Shown here: in pieces, positions 26,408 through 38,855 of the stretch | How positions within the stretch are numbered: position 1 is the first letter of the stretch | Layout: each line of letters opens with the position of its first letter | From: Delphinapterus leucas | Lineage: Eukaryota; Chordata; Mammalia; Artiodactyla; Monodontidae | Assembly (NCBI RefSeq): GCF_002288925.2 | Contig: NW_022098036.1 | Location: forward strand, 38,011,022 to 38,075,021 | Reading direction: 5' to 3' | DNA length: 64,000 nucleotides | Position numbers and translations under genes: made by a program | The notes under the pieces: model-generated | What the model saw: only the letters and a program-made list of their open reading frames with translations | What the model was told of the DNA's origin: nothing | The model's database searches: none

Positions 26408-27254
26408 TGCACTACGTTTTGTTAAATATATGAGTGGTTTTAATGAGCTAGTAAGTTACATGAATAATTTTTCCCCTACAGATTTAAAAGGCACCTTTCT
26501 TTTAAAAAGATAGCTGACTTATTAACAACTAAGTTTTAATTCTTACCAAGGATTTTTCAGGAAGAAGAGTAAATTTAACCCTTTTATAAGCTTTCCTTGT
26601 GGGAAAATGAACTAAATTTAACCCAGGGTATTCCACAGAATTCCAGAGAACTAAAGCCCAAGGTATCTTCTTAGACCAACAACTGTGGTAGCTTTGGGCC
26701 ACATCAGAGACATCCTATTTTGTGGAAACTTTTATTGAGTAATAGTGTCTTACTTGAGCTGTTAAAGGGGATTTCCAAAAGAAAATTGTTTTCTTAGTTG
26801 ACATTCTTAAGGTTAGTTAAGTATATATTAGGGATTGTGTTCAGGACTTTTTTCCTTGAAAATATAAAATTTTAGGTTAAAAAACTGTACGTTGATTGGA
26901 TTTAGTACTGTAGCAACAAATGTGGACATAGATACATAAGACTCCTAAATTTAGGATTATTTCAGCTTATTCATGCTTAGTTTCTTAAATGTCTTAAATA
27001 TTTTCTTAATTTTTGATCATTAATATACTGAATTAACATAGACTAGATTTAAAAATTACCAAGTCACAAACACAGTTACTTAACCAAAGTAAATTTTTCC
27101 TTTATGCATGTGAAAAACTTTACATTTTCTTTAAAGAAATATCACCTACCATAGATGAATTACGTATTTAGAGATTTGAGACTCAGGAAGAGATTGTATA
27201 TATATATATATATATGGTCACTCCCATATTTTACAGTTAAGTAAACTGAGAAAC
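26408..27254. other. AT-rich intronic sequence
   Basis: No exon or repeat family recognised apart from a (TA)n run at 27199-27216. Confidence 0.45.
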
Positions 27255-27420
27255 TGTAATTATGATTTCATTTATTTAGCAACAAATATTTATTGAGTTT
27301 TTACATATTCCAGGCAATGTTCTTGATAATAGGAATATATCAGTGAACAAAAGACAAATAGTCATACTTTAATACAGCTTATATTCTAGTGGCATTTGTC
27401 TAATCGGTGGTAAAACAAAG
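27255..27420 (+). repeat. L2 LINE fragment
   Basis: 'gcaacaaatatttattgag', 'aggaatatatcagtgaaca' and 'cttatattctagtggca' match L2 in + orientation. Confidence 0.7.
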
Positions 27421-27559
27421 AAAATTGATTTGGTTTAGTAATCCAGTTTTCTTAGTATGAAGTTTGTTTGGGCTGACAAATAGTTTTCATCCTGCTTGCC
27501 AATTCATAGTTTTCTTATGCCACCTGGAGCCTAAGTTATGTTAAGAATTCTTTACTAAG

Positions 27560-27836
27560 GCAAAGTTATTGATGTCTGACTTTGGGTTTGGCCAGTCAGA
27601 AGAATGTTCATGAGCTAATCAGGCCCGCTGCCACCCTTACCTCTAATGTTGCCTTTAAAAAAACCCTTTCCTGAAAGCCATAAAGGAGTTTGGGTCTTTT
27701 GATGACAAGATGCCCGTTCTCTTTGCTTGGTGCCCCAATAAATGCTGTGCTTTACTTCACCACAACCCAGTGTCAGTAGATTAGCTTTGCTGTGTGTTGG
27801 GTGACTGGACCCAAGTTTGGTTCAGTAACAGTTTTG
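27560..27836 (+). repeat. LTR-like segment of the ERV (5' side)
   Basis: AATAAA at 27737-27742, then 'gctgtgctttacttcac' and an end at 'ggttcagtaaca', in the style of a class I LTR R-U5. Left edge uncertain. Confidence 0.6.
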
Positions 27837-28079
27837 GAAACCACAAATGGACTGTCATCCAGAGTGGGCATCTTGCCTGTGGCACATCAGCCCCTGGCTG
27901 GTGGCAGCTCTCAGATCCTGTCCAGCAGCTTCCTGAACACCTTTGTTTTAAGGGCAGCCTCTTGCTGTCGACCAGGCGTCACTGTCCATGGTGCTTCTGT
28001 GGTGAAGGAAACAAGGCTCTGGTCCTGGTCTGTAAGTCATCTCTGGTAATTGAGAGAACCTCCGTGTGATGACACCAGG

Positions 28080-29520
28080 GTATCCTTTCCTATGGGGTTG
28101 CCTTAATTGGAAATTTCCTTCTGTGGGGAGGGGGAAGGCATAGGACTTGGTAATCTGGTTTTGAGTGGAATGCCACTTTAATTGGATTTTCCCTTCTGGT
28201 TAAGTGAGTATTATTTCATAGTGACCTTTAATCCTATTTGACTGTTTTTTGAAGCCTTATTGATGTTTTTAGCAAACTTCCCAAAGATCAAATTCTGATT
28301 GTTGCTCTCCTGATTTCTCACTAACTTTGGGACGCTCCATAGGGCCCCTGAAGCACCTCAGAGAGATATTAGACTAATTAGTTGGGATTACTTGATATGT
28401 TAAGTTACATGGGAAACATTGTCAAATGAGTGGTGATAAACCTTAGGTTATTATGGGTAAATGTCATAAATGTAAGTGTTCCAAAAATAATGTAAAATTT
28501 CTAAAATTTGGATGTGTCTTGGTATAATATTATCAGTCATAATTCTAGTTATTATCTTAAAATGTTGCAGGTCACAACAATAACCAGGTTTCTTTGTGAA
28601 TTGCATTGTAATCAGATCTTTAACCATACCTTTTAAAGTCTTTTGTCATTTGTAGAGTTTTACTCTGATGCTTCTGCACAAATGCTTCACCTTCAAGAAG
28701 TTTCATAGAAAGAACTTTTTGACAAGTATAGGTTTCTGATAAATTTCAAATCATACTGCTGAACTGGGTAAAAAAAAAATTAAAGAATTCTAATGGAAAA
28801 CCTGATGGCTTCATAAAACCATTAACAAAAGACTAAGATAAAATATTACACAGGACTGAGTGAATTGGTTAATATAGTTATATAATTTTTATGGGGTTTT
28901 TTTTTGAAATGTTACTGGCTTTTAATTTGTGTTCTCCAGATATAAGGGAGCCTGTCTCCTTCAGCTCTAACTTAGAAAAATTTGGTAAATTATACCTTTG
29001 TAAGCAGAATTGAAACATTTATCTTTTCTCTATATCTGATTCCTCCAGAAATTGAAAACTCTTAGGTTCCCAGCAGCCTTAACAGGTGAATAAGGAAGAA
29101 CACCTCCTGGCAGGTGCAGGAACCTCAAGATATTTTGGAGACCTCTGGAAGAGAGGAATTCACTCAGATCTATAGATATCACAGGCAGAATCTGTGGCAA
29201 GCCTTTGATGTGGCTTTCCTGGCCTTGAGAGGCTTTTAAAGAATTCAATCTGAGATTCCTTATGAAAAGTTCCTGGATGGCCTGTTAGTGCCTCTGTGAC
29301 CAGTTAATCAGACTTATTTTGTGATTAAATTAGTCTTAATTTGGCTATATTTGGTAGAAATGAAGGCAATTTTAGGGAGAAAAAGATTGTTTCAGTGGAT
29401 ATTCTAGTTTTGTTAATTGAGGTCTGTTTTTACCACCTTAGACCCACTTCACAGTTAGCTCTTTGTTAAGTCACATAATTGTAAAGTTTAGTTGAATTAT
29501 TAAAAGGACACTCTTAACTT
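28080..29520. other. Unassigned, probably ERV interior
   Basis: Lies between the LTR-like and pol-like islands. No reading frame or motif is recognised; by position it may be decayed gag/pol, but some may be ordinary intron. Confidence 0.3.
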
Positions 29521-29530
29521 TGTTTCTAAA

Positions 29531-29800
29531 GCTTATCGCAACAAGCTATCTTTGGATGAAGATCAAATACCCCGTGATGTACAACCAGGAGATTATGCAT
29601 ACTGGGAAAGGCATAGTTTAAAGGACTGTCTCCAATCTAGAGAAAAGGATCCTTATTAATTACTCTTAGTTGGCTAATGCACAACGAAACTGAAGGACAT
29701 TGACTCTTTAATTCATACTTCCCACTTAAGAAATTAGGCCTCTGCAGTGGGCTGGGCTATAGAAAGGACTGTTGACCCCAAGTGACACCCACATCAGGAT
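29531..29800 (+). pseudogene. ERV pol remnant (integrase C-terminal region)
   Basis: A 42-codon open stretch (29531-29659) has the QPGD.AYW.RH pattern of the gammaretroviral integrase C-terminal domain, ending in DPY and TAA. The following bases, in shifting frames, resemble the end of pol. It carries stops, so no product is expected. Confidence 0.65.
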
Positions 29801-30198
29801 GAGAAGAAGATGACAGCAGTGGTAAGCAGCTGATCCAGGAATCCAGACCAGGCCTGTAAGACCTATCCTACTAATTCAATTGAATTGATTACCAAATATT
29901 TGTCTCCCTATCAACACTGAAAGTTATTGTTTTACTTCACACCATACTGGTGGCCCCAGTGTTTAGGATGAAAAGAAAATTTTCTAGTGAAGTTGTCACA
30001 GAGTATAACTACTCATAACATGTATTGCTGCTTGCTTTAAGTCCACTGCTAAAAGCGCATGTACAGTGTTTGTGTTACAATTTGGTATAATTGATAAAAT
30101 GTATAGACTACAAAATGCTTCTCTATTATCATAGGTCTGAGCTTGTTCACTATGTCTGATTAGTTTTCATCCAGTGTGGATAACTAGGTAAATACATG

Positions 30199-30200
<2 letters not shown>

Positions 30201-30232
<32 letters not shown>
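30201..30232. repeat. (CA)n microsatellite
   Basis: About 15 CA units within the ERV remnant. Confidence 0.95.
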
Positions 30233-30236
<4 letters not shown>

Positions 30237-30726
30237 TAGGCCTAGCACCAAAGGACGTGATGGACCCAGAGGAAGCAACAACCATCCTAGCATCTAGGAA
30301 CAAATATTTTGATCTATGGAAAGATTTGCAAACAAAAGGGGAAATGATAGAAGAAATTTTCCCACATTGAGGTATGGGGAAATCTTTCTGCCTTATACAT
30401 CATGATTTAACTTAAAGTAGAATAGCCTGTTTTGTGGCCTGTCAGACATATGTTGTACATCTCCTTTAACCATTAAGGGGGGAAAAATGCATTTAGAAAT
30501 CAAAACTGAGTAACTGGTTCAGGCATCCAAGGTAGGAACTTGGTGGCCATTATGGACATGATTTTAGACACATTTCTGTTTAGCTGGGAACTTGCATTTT
30601 CTGAACTGTGTTGGACTCAGGGATGGCACCAGCTGTTCTCAAAGCAGTGTCTGCTGGCACCTGCCAGCTGCAGCCTTATAGTTTCAAGATCTCTTGTAAT
30701 TATTAAATTTTTTCTTTTATAATAGT

Positions 30727-30990
30727 AACAAATGAGACAGCTCAAGCCCTAGCTTCCTAGCAGGAGGCGCTAGGCTCTTTAGCTAGAGTATTACATGACA
30801 ATAGAATTGTTAGATTCTATTAGATTTAGATTTTTAGCAGGAAAAAGAGATGTGTGTGTAGTGGCCAGTAGCTCCTGTTATTTATATGTTAATACCACAT
30901 CAGAAGTTAAACCTACTTAGATATAATTTTATATCTAAGCAGCTGGCTACCTGGCAACAACAAGTCTCCCAGATAGACTGATTTTCAGGC
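30727..30990 (+). pseudogene. ERV env transmembrane-subunit remnant
   Basis: Broken reading frames resemble the heptad region, the loop with a cysteine motif and the following helix of a class I ERV transmembrane subunit. Stops and a frameshift are present; described only as a relic. Confidence 0.5.
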
Positions 30991-31009
30991 TTATTCTTGG
31001 CAATAAATT

Positions 31010-31278
31010 ATTTATTTATTCATGGCTGCGTTGGGTCTTCGTTGCTGCACAGGGGCTTTCTCTAGTTGTGGCAAGCGGAGGCTACTCTTCATTGTGGTGC
31101 AGGCTTCTCATTGCAGTGGCTTCTCTTGTGGAGCACTGGCTCTAGAGCGCAAGCTCAGTAGTTGTGGCACACGGGCTTAGTTACTCTGCGGCATGTGAGA
31201 TCTTCCTGGACCAGGGATTGAACCCGTGTCCCCTGCATTGGCAGGCGGATTCTTAACCACTGCCACCAGGGAAGTCCC
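31010..31278 (-). mobile_element. CHR SINE, long form
   Basis: 'aattatttatttattcatgg' to 'actgccaccagggaagtccc', antisense. No clear duplication seen. Confidence 0.9.
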
Positions 31279-32564
31279 AGCAGTATACTTTTTGAGTGTA
31301 CCTTAAGTGGGGAACTGACTGCTTGTGTTACCAGATGGTTATACAAAATTTTCTGTGCAGTTCCAGTTCCTCAACACACTGAATTATGAAGGTGTGTGTT
31401 TGTGTGTGTAAAATCTAACCTCCTTGGTTATTTCTGATAATTAGCCAGCTTTTGAAACCTCTATATGTTATGATTTTTCTTGTATTTTACATTTCAAATA
31501 AAATTCCATGGGTCAGCTGACTCTGTATTTATACCTTAAATTATTTACAGCTGAACTTGCTTAGCCCAAAATATTTAAGTGCTTAGAATAGAGTCACCTG
31601 TATAATTTGAGTTTATCCGTAAGGGGAGAGGTTCCTAACATTTGTTGAGAGCCTACTATTTTAAATAGTAATAATATGAATTTATTAGTAGTTGCTATAG
31701 CCTGATTTTGTCTTTAATTTGCTTCCAAATCTGAAGTATTTAACACTATCTTTTTAAATTCCTTGCATGTTAGTTTGCTCCTTAATGATGTTGTCATTTC
31801 TGAATATATGTTTTTAAAATAAGCTCTGAAGACTGTTTTAAAATAGATAAAAATCACCTATATCCAGTGTTTGCATTCAGTTTAAATTTTGTTTAAAGTA
31901 AGAAGAATCTTACAATAAAACATTTTGTTAAGTAATTTATTTGTTTTAAGCAAAATGTTCTTATTTAGAAATATTGGAAACTACAGTAATTGTGAAATAC
32001 TTTAGGTTGATAGTATTAGCTGAATCAATGTTGGATGTTTTGCACTGGTGACCTCTAGTGGTCTTGCAGTTAAAAAAGTTGTTCTGCTGTCAGTGTCAAG
32101 TAATTTTTTTAGATTTTCATGTGATAATCACCTACTGATTGTTGAATAACTCAGATGATAAAATATAGCCCTAATGGGTACCTTTATCTATATTCAGAGG
32201 AAGAAAAGTTGTCTTAACAATAAAGTTTTGTTACTCTGAATTAACTGAGATTGGATATGGAAACAAATTTATAAAAAAGCTCATTTCTGTCTTACACTGT
32301 GTATGTAGTAATGAATTTCAAGTTAGTTATCTACTCAGTTTTATACTTTTGAAGTCAAATAATTAAAAACATTAAAATTAGTTGATTCTGGCAAATAAAA
32401 AATGAAAATTTATGGTTCTTTAAAAAGTTTATCCTTTATTGAACTTACTACATATTCCATTCTTGAACCTTTTTCTCTTCTTAACTAAAGGACCTAGGTC
32501 TTTGATATTATCTTCATAATAAAAATATACTTCTTAAATCTAACTCTTAAGAGTGAGATTAATT
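31279..32564. other. AT-rich intronic sequence
   Basis: No exon, RNA or definite repeat family recognised. Confidence 0.45.
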
Positions 32565-33635
32565 TTTTAAATTTTTAAAAATTGTGAAATATAACTTACA
32601 GAAGTGTGTGAAATATAATTGCACAGGTTAGCAGTTTATTATAAAGAGGACAACCATGATATCACTCTTGGAGAGGTCAAAAAATAGAGTACTGCCAGCA
32701 CCCTAGAAGCCTTAAAACTTGCCCCTTCCAAATCACCACTGCCTCCTTCCCTCGTAGGGGTAACCACTATCCTGACTTTCTGTGTAATCATTTCCTTGCT
32801 TTTTTTTTTTTTTTAGTATGTTACTATCTAAGTGTTCATTGCTTAAATGTATTAGTTTAGTTTTGCCTGATAGTGAAGTTTATATATATCAGTGGATCGT
32901 ATAGGATGTTGTCTCTTGTGTCTTGCTCTTTTCCTCAATGTTATATTGGTTCATCTTTGTTGTTCGGAACCTTAGTTTGTTCATTTACTTTACTTGGTAG
33001 TATTTCATTGTGCTAACATACGACAATTTGTCTGTTTTCTGATCTGATGGTTGTTTAGATTGTTTGCAGTTTTTGGCTGTTATAAAAAATGGTTGTGGGA
33101 ATATTTTACATGTCTCCTAGTAGGCACATACATACATGCATTTCTGTTGGGTATGTAGCTAGGAATATATGGTTTTAATGTATTTATATCTTCAACTTTA
33201 ATAGATAATACAAAACTTTCCAAAGAGGCTATACCATTTTATGGTCCCATAAGTCATTTATGAGAGTTTCTGTTGATTCACATCTTCCTCAACAAATAGT
33301 ATTATCAGATTAAAAAATTTTTAGCCAACCTGGTGTTGTGTTTATTGTATTTTTAATTTGTATTTCTCTGAATACTAATGAGGTTGAGAGCTATTTCATA
33401 TCTTGATTGGACATTTTGGTATCTTGTGACCTGGTATTGTCAGTCTTTTTACAATATTTCTATCAGGCTGCTTTTTGTTTGTTTTTTTTTAAGTTGTATA
33501 CCTTTTGGGGGAGCAGATAGGAATTATATATATGAGCCCTTCTCAGGAATTATATATATGAGCCCATTCTCAGGTATATGTTTTGCAAATTTCTTCTATC
33601 TGGTTTGCCTTTTCAAAGAAAGACATTTAAAAAAT
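32565..33635 (-). mobile_element. Old L1 3' region, antisense
   Basis: 'aaattgtgaaatataactta' through 'caaagaggctataccatttt' and 'ctgaatactaatgaggttga': L1 3' UTR and ORF2 C-terminal region on the minus strand. A local repeat 'aggaattatatatatgagcc' occurs twice near 33520 and 33545. Confidence 0.8.
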
Positions 33636-33639
33636 ACTT

Positions 33640-34404
33640 TTTAAAATTTGTGCTAAAAATATAATATTTATCATCTTACCTGTTTTTAAGTGTACAGTTT
33701 AGTCAAGTGTATTCACACTGTTGTGAAGCAGATCTCCAGAATTTTTTCACCTTGCAAATCTGAAACATTAAACCCATTAAACAACAATTTCTCTTTCCTC
33801 CTTCCTCCCCACCTTGTAACTAACATTCTATTTTTTTTTTTTTTCCTGCCACGTAGCTTGCAGGATCTTACTTCCACAACCAGGGATCCAACCAGCGCTC
33901 TTGGCAGTGAAAGCACAGGGTCCTAACCACTGGACCGCCAGGGAATTCCCCTCTACACTCTGTTTCTTTCAACTTGACTACTTTAGATACCTCATAAAAG
34001 TGGAATTATGTAGTCTTTTTGTGACTTCCTCATTTGACATAGCATGTCCTAAAGGTTCATTCATGTAGCATGTGACAGGTTTTCCTACCTTTTTAAGGCT
34101 GAATAATATTTCTTTGTATATACCACATTTTGTTTATCCGTTCATCAGTTGATGGACAGTGGTGTTGCTTTCACGTCTTGGCTGTAGTGAAGAGGCTGGC
34201 TGTGAATTATGGGTGTGCAATATCTTTTTGAGACCATGCTCTCAATTTTTTTGGATATATACCTAGAAGTGGAATTGCTAGATTATATGTTAGTTCCATT
34301 TTTAATTTTTTGAGCAACCTCCATACTGTTTTACATTATGGTTGCATCATTATAATTCCACCAACTGTGCACAAGAGTCCCAGTTTCTCCACATCCTCAC
34401 CAAT
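33640..34404 (-). mobile_element. L1 3' end, antisense, with nested SINE
   Basis: 'aatatttatcatcttacctg' through 'aatttttttggatatatacctag' and 'tttctccacatcctcaccaa' (ORF2 C-terminal). It ends abruptly where a second L1 3' end begins. Confidence 0.85.
33832..33950 (-). mobile_element. Short tRNA-derived SINE
   Basis: T run, 'cctgccacgtagcttgcagg' to 'ggaccgccagggaattccc', antisense, inserted in L1. Confidence 0.88.
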
Positions 34405-36745
34405 GCTTGTTAACGAACACTTTGTTTTGAACAATTTTAGATTCACAGAAAAATTGAGCAGATAGGACAGAGCTCCCATATGTGGTGTGGCACTGCTGCC
34501 TGCCTCCCCTCCAGTTTCCCTTTGTTATTAATATCTTGCAATAGTGTGGTACGTTTGCTACAATTAACCAGTTCTCATACATTATTATTATTAATGTTTG
34601 TCCACAGATTAAAGTTCATTCTGTGTTGTACTGGCTTATGGGTGTTGACAGTTGCATAATGTCCTGGATCTACCATTATAGTACCACGTAAAACAGTTTC
34701 ACCGTTCCTAAAAGTTTCCTGTGCTTCACCTGTTCATCTTTCTCCTTACCCCCAAATGCTTGGCAACTACTGCTCTTTTTGCTGTCTCTCTAGTTTTGCC
34801 TTGTGTGGAATGTCATATAGTTGGAATTATACAGTGTGTCGGCTTTTAGACTGGCTTCTTTCACTTAGGAATATGCATTTAAGGTTCCTCCATGTCTTTT
34901 CTTGGCTTGATAGCTCATTTCTCTTTACTGATGCATAATATTCCCTGTATGGATGTACCAGTGTTTATCCATTTACCCATTTACCCATTGAAGGGTATCT
35001 TGGTTGATTCCAAGTTTTGGCAGTTATGAATAAAGCAGCTACAGACGTTCATGTTCATATTTTTGTGTAGACACAGGTTTTCAGCTAATTTAGATAGATA
35101 CCAAGGAGCATTGTGTTTTCAGTTTCAGTTTTCAAATTCCAGTTATTCATTGCTAGTATATATAGGAAGGCAGTTAATTTTTGTCTTACCTTTTTATCCT
35201 CTAACCTTCATATAATCACTTATTGGATCCAGGAGGTTTTGGTAATTCTTTAGAATTTTCTTCGTAGACAGTCATGTCATCTGCAGAGTCTTATTTTTTC
35301 CTTCTCAATGTGTGTACTTTAAAATTTTCTTTTTTAAAAACATGGAATACTTCATGAATTTGCATATCCTCCTTGCTCAAGGGCCACGCTAATCTTCTTT
35401 TTATGGTTCCAATTAAAATGTTCTTTTCTTGTCTACTGCATTGGCTAGGATTTTGTGTATGATGTTAAATAAGAGTGGTGAGAGGGGATAGCCTTTCCTT
35501 GTTCCCTGTCTTAGGAGGCAAAGCATCTAGTTTCTCACCATTGAATAGGATATTGAGCTGTAGGTTTTTGGTAGATGATCTTATCAACTGCAGAAGTTCC
35601 CCTCTATTCTTAGCTTGCTGAGAGTTTTTGTCATGAATCAGTGTTTGATTTTATTGGATGCTTTTTCTGCATTTATTAATATGGTCACATGGTTTTTCTT
35701 CTTTAACCTGTTTAGCCAGTTAATGATAGATTACATAAATAGATTTTCAAATGTTAAACCAGCCTTACATACCTGAAATAAATCCCACTCGTTACGTAAT
35801 TCTTTGTATATATTGTTGGATTCAATCTGATAATATTTTGTTGAGGGTTTTTGCATCTGTGTTCATGTTCATGAGAGATAATTGATCAGTAGTTTTCCTT
35901 TCTTGAGACATCTGTCTGGTTTTGATAGTAGGGTAATGCTGGCTTTATTGAATGAGTTAGCAAGTGTACCCTCTGCTTCTATTGCTTAGAATAATTATAG
36001 AGAATTGGTATCATTTCTTCCCTAAATGTTTGGTAGAATTCACCATTGAACCCATCTGGGCCTGGTTCCTTCTGATATAGAAAGTTATTAACTATTGGTT
36101 TAATTTCTTTAATATCAATAGATACAGTCCTATTCACATGATCTCTTTCGCCTGTGTGATTTTGGTAGATTGTCTTTCAAGAAATTGTTCCATTTCATGT
36201 AAATTATCAAGTTTGTGGGCATAGAGTTCATAATATTCCTTTATTATATGTTCAGTGTCCTTGGGATCAGTAGTGATGATCTTTCTTTCATTTCATTTCT
36301 GGTATTAATTTGTTTTTTCTCTCTTTTCTTGGTTAGCTTGACTAAGAAGTTAATCAATTTTATCGGTCTTTTCAAAGAATCTTATTTCATTGATTATTGG
36401 TATATTTTCAGCTTTATTGGTTTCTGCTCTAATTTTATTATTCTGCTTGCTGTAGGTTTATAATGCTATTCTTTCTCTGTTTGCCTAAGTTGGAAGCTAA
36501 ATTGTTGATTTTAGATCTTTTCTAATATATACATTGACTGGTGTAAATTTCCCCATAAGCGCTACTTTTCCTACATTAAATGTGAATTTAAAGCCAATTT
36601 AAAAAGCTGTCAGAGTGGAGAGCATGTTTGTATGATTTCTAATTCTTTATATTTGCTGAAAGTGTGTTTTCTGGTCCACAATGTGGCCTGTCTTGGTGAA
36701 TGTTCCATGTGACTTTGAGAAGAGTGTGTATTTCTATTTCTCTAA
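34405..36745 (-). mobile_element. L1 (L1M-type), antisense, internally deleted
   Basis: 3' UTR 'attttagattcacagaaaaa' at left, ORF2 C-terminus, then reverse transcriptase-encoding sequence ('aataagagtggtgagagggg', 'ccagccttacatacctgaaa') and endonuclease-side sequence ('cttggtgaatgttccatgtg') at right. A large jump near 35130 indicates an internal deletion. A U6 pseudogene is inserted at 35336. Confidence 0.85.
35336..35416 (-). pseudogene. RNU6P: U6 spliceosomal RNA pseudogene, 5'-truncated
   Basis: On the minus strand the sequence reads 'attggaacc', 'agaagattagcgtggccc', 'gagcaaggaggatatgcaa', 'attcatgaagtattccatg', matching U6 snRNA from its middle to its 3' end with scattered substitutions. 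The first 20 or so bases, including the capped 5' stem, are missing. It interrupts L1 sequence, and partial flank similarity ('aaaat.ttctttt') suggests L1-mediated insertion. Not expected to function. Confidence 0.88.
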
Positions 36746-36760
36746 GAAATGTCACTGGGG

Positions 36761-36854
36761 GGAATTCCCTGGTGGTACAGTGGTTAGGACTCCATGCTTC
36801 CACTGCCAGGGGCACAATGTGGCCAAAAAAAAAGAGAAAGAAAGGGGAAAAAAT
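36761..36854 (+). mobile_element. Short SINE, 94 bases
   Basis: 'ggaattccctggtggtacag' to 'gtggcc' plus A-rich tail. Duplication atgtcactgggg at 36750-36760 (edge by eye) and 36855-36866. Confidence 0.9.
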
Positions 36855-36986
36855 ATGTCACTGGGGTTTTGATAGGGATTGCACTGAATCTGTAGATCAC
36901 TTGGGTAGTATTGATATTTTAATAATAGTATGTCTTCCAGTCCATGAACATGGAATGTGTTTATACTTATTTCTGTCTTTAATTTC

Positions 36987-37258
36987 TTATCTTTCTTTTT
37001 TTAAATATTTATTTATTTATTTTATTTATTTGGCTGCTCCAGGTCTTAGTTGCCGCATACAGACTCTTCCTTGCCGTGTGCAGGATCTTTAGTTACGGCA
37101 TGTGAGATGTTCAGTTGCAGCATGTGGGATCTTTAGTTGGGGCATGTGGGATCTTTAGTTGCGGCATGCAGGATCTAGTTCCCTAACCAGGAATCGAACC
37201 CAGGCCCCCTGCATTGGGAGCCCAGAGTCTTAACAACTGGACCACGAGGGAAGTCCCC
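36987..37258 (-). mobile_element. CHR-type SINE
   Basis: 'atttatttatttattttatt' to 'ggaccacgagggaagtcccc'. Duplication ctgtctttaatttc at 36973-36986 and 37259-37272. Contains four 'ggcatgtgggatctttagtt'-like units. Confidence 0.93.
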
Positions 37259-38644
37259 CTGTCTTTAATTTCATTCAGCAATATTTTTTGATTTTCATTG
37301 TACCAGTCTGTCACCTCCTTATTTAAATATTATGTTAATTAAGTATTTTGTTCTTTTTGATGCTTTTGTAAATGGAATTGTTTTCATAATTTCCTTTCAT
37401 GATTGTTCACTGATAGTGTATGGAAATGCTATTGATTTTTGTGTATTGACTGTGTCCTGGTATTTTGCTGAATTTGTAGTTGTAACAGACTTTTATGGAA
37501 TTGTTTGGGTTTACTACATATAACATCATATCATCTGTGAACAGAGATAATTTTACTTCTTCCTTTCTAACTTAGATTCCTTTCATTTTTCTTGCCTCAT
37601 TGCTCTGCCTATGACTTCTAGTACTATGCTGAACATGAGTGTTAGAAGCAGGCGTCCTTGTTCTGATTTTTGAGAGAAGGCTTTCAGTCTTTAACCATTG
37701 AGTATGACGTTTGTTGTTTTTTCTCATAAATGGCTTTTATTATGTCATGAGAGTTTCCTTTTATTCTTAGTTTGTTGAGGTTTTTTAATCAAGAAAGAGG
37801 TGTTCAGTTTTGTCAAATTCTTTTTCTGCATCAGTTGAAATGGTCATGTGTTTTTTATTCTGTTAATGTAGTATATTATATTAATTGGTTTTCTTATGTT
37901 GAGCCATCCTTGCATTGCAGGAATAAATCTCACTTGGTCATGATTTGTAATCTTTGTAATATGCTACTGAATTTGATTTACTAGTATTTTGTTGAGAGTT
38001 TTTGCATCAGTGTTTATAAGAGATACTGGTTTTCTTGCAGTACCTTTATCTAGCTTTGGCTCTTGGTACAGTGCTGGACTCATTGAGTTAAGGAATGTCC
38101 CTCTTAAATTTTTGGAAGTGTTTTGGAAAGATTGGTGTTAATTCTTTAAATGTTTGGTAGAATTCACTAATAAAGCAATCAGTCTAAAGGTTTTGTTTGT
38201 TGGGAGATTCTTGATTACTAATTCAATCTCTTTACTAGTTATAGACCTTTTCAGATTTTCTGTTTTTTTCATTATTCAGTCTTGGTGGATTTTGTGTTTC
38301 TAGGTTATCCAATTTGTTGGTGTACAATTGTTTGTAGTACTCTTATAATCCTTTTTATTTCTGTAGAATTGGTTGCAACATCCCCACTTTCATTTCTGAG
38401 TTTAGTTATTTGTGTCTTTTTTTCTTAGTCAATCCAGGTAACGGTTTGTCAATTTTGTTGATCTTTTTGAAGAACCAAGTTTTGATTTTGTTGATTTTTT
38501 TTCTGTTGTTTTTCTCTGCTCTATTTTATTTCTATGCTTTAATCTTTATTATTTTTTTCCTTCTGCTAGCTTTAGATTTAGTTTGTTCTTTTTCTGAAAT
38601 TCCTTAAGTTGTAAAGTTAGGTTGTTGATTTGAGTTCTTTCTTG

Positions 38645-38855
38645 GCTTTTTTTTTTTTTCCCCCTGGTACGTGGGCCTCTCACTGTTGTGGCCTCTCCCG
38701 TTGTGGAGCACAGGCTCAGGACGCGCAGGCTCAGCGGCCATGGCTCACAGGCCCAGCTGCTCCATGGCATGTGGGATCTTCCTGGACCGGGGCACGAACC
38801 CATGTCCCTTGCATCGACAGGCTGACTCAACCACTGCGCCACCAGGGAAACCCCC
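38645..38855 (-). mobile_element. CHR SINE, short cetacean form
   Basis: Poly(T), 'ggtacgtgggcctctcactg' to 'gccaccagggaaaccccc'. Duplication tctttcttg at 38636-38644 and 38856-38864. Confidence 0.92.

Larger units (their letters stand above)
27560..31000 (+). mobile_element. Decayed class I endogenous retrovirus
   Basis: Three islands in proviral order on the + strand support an old ERV: an LTR-like 3' segment (to about 27836), the end of pol (integrase C-terminal, about 29531-29800) and env transmembrane remnants (about 30727-30990). gag and most of pol are missing or beyond recognition. All frames are broken by stops and shifts. A right-hand LTR is not recognised; a CHR SINE lies at the right edge. 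Not coding. Confidence 0.65.

Noticed and set aside
27792..28069. Two overlapping 85-91 codon plus-strand frames
   Set aside because: Located just after the ERV LTR-like segment, with no recognisable domain; probably decayed ERV leader or chance.
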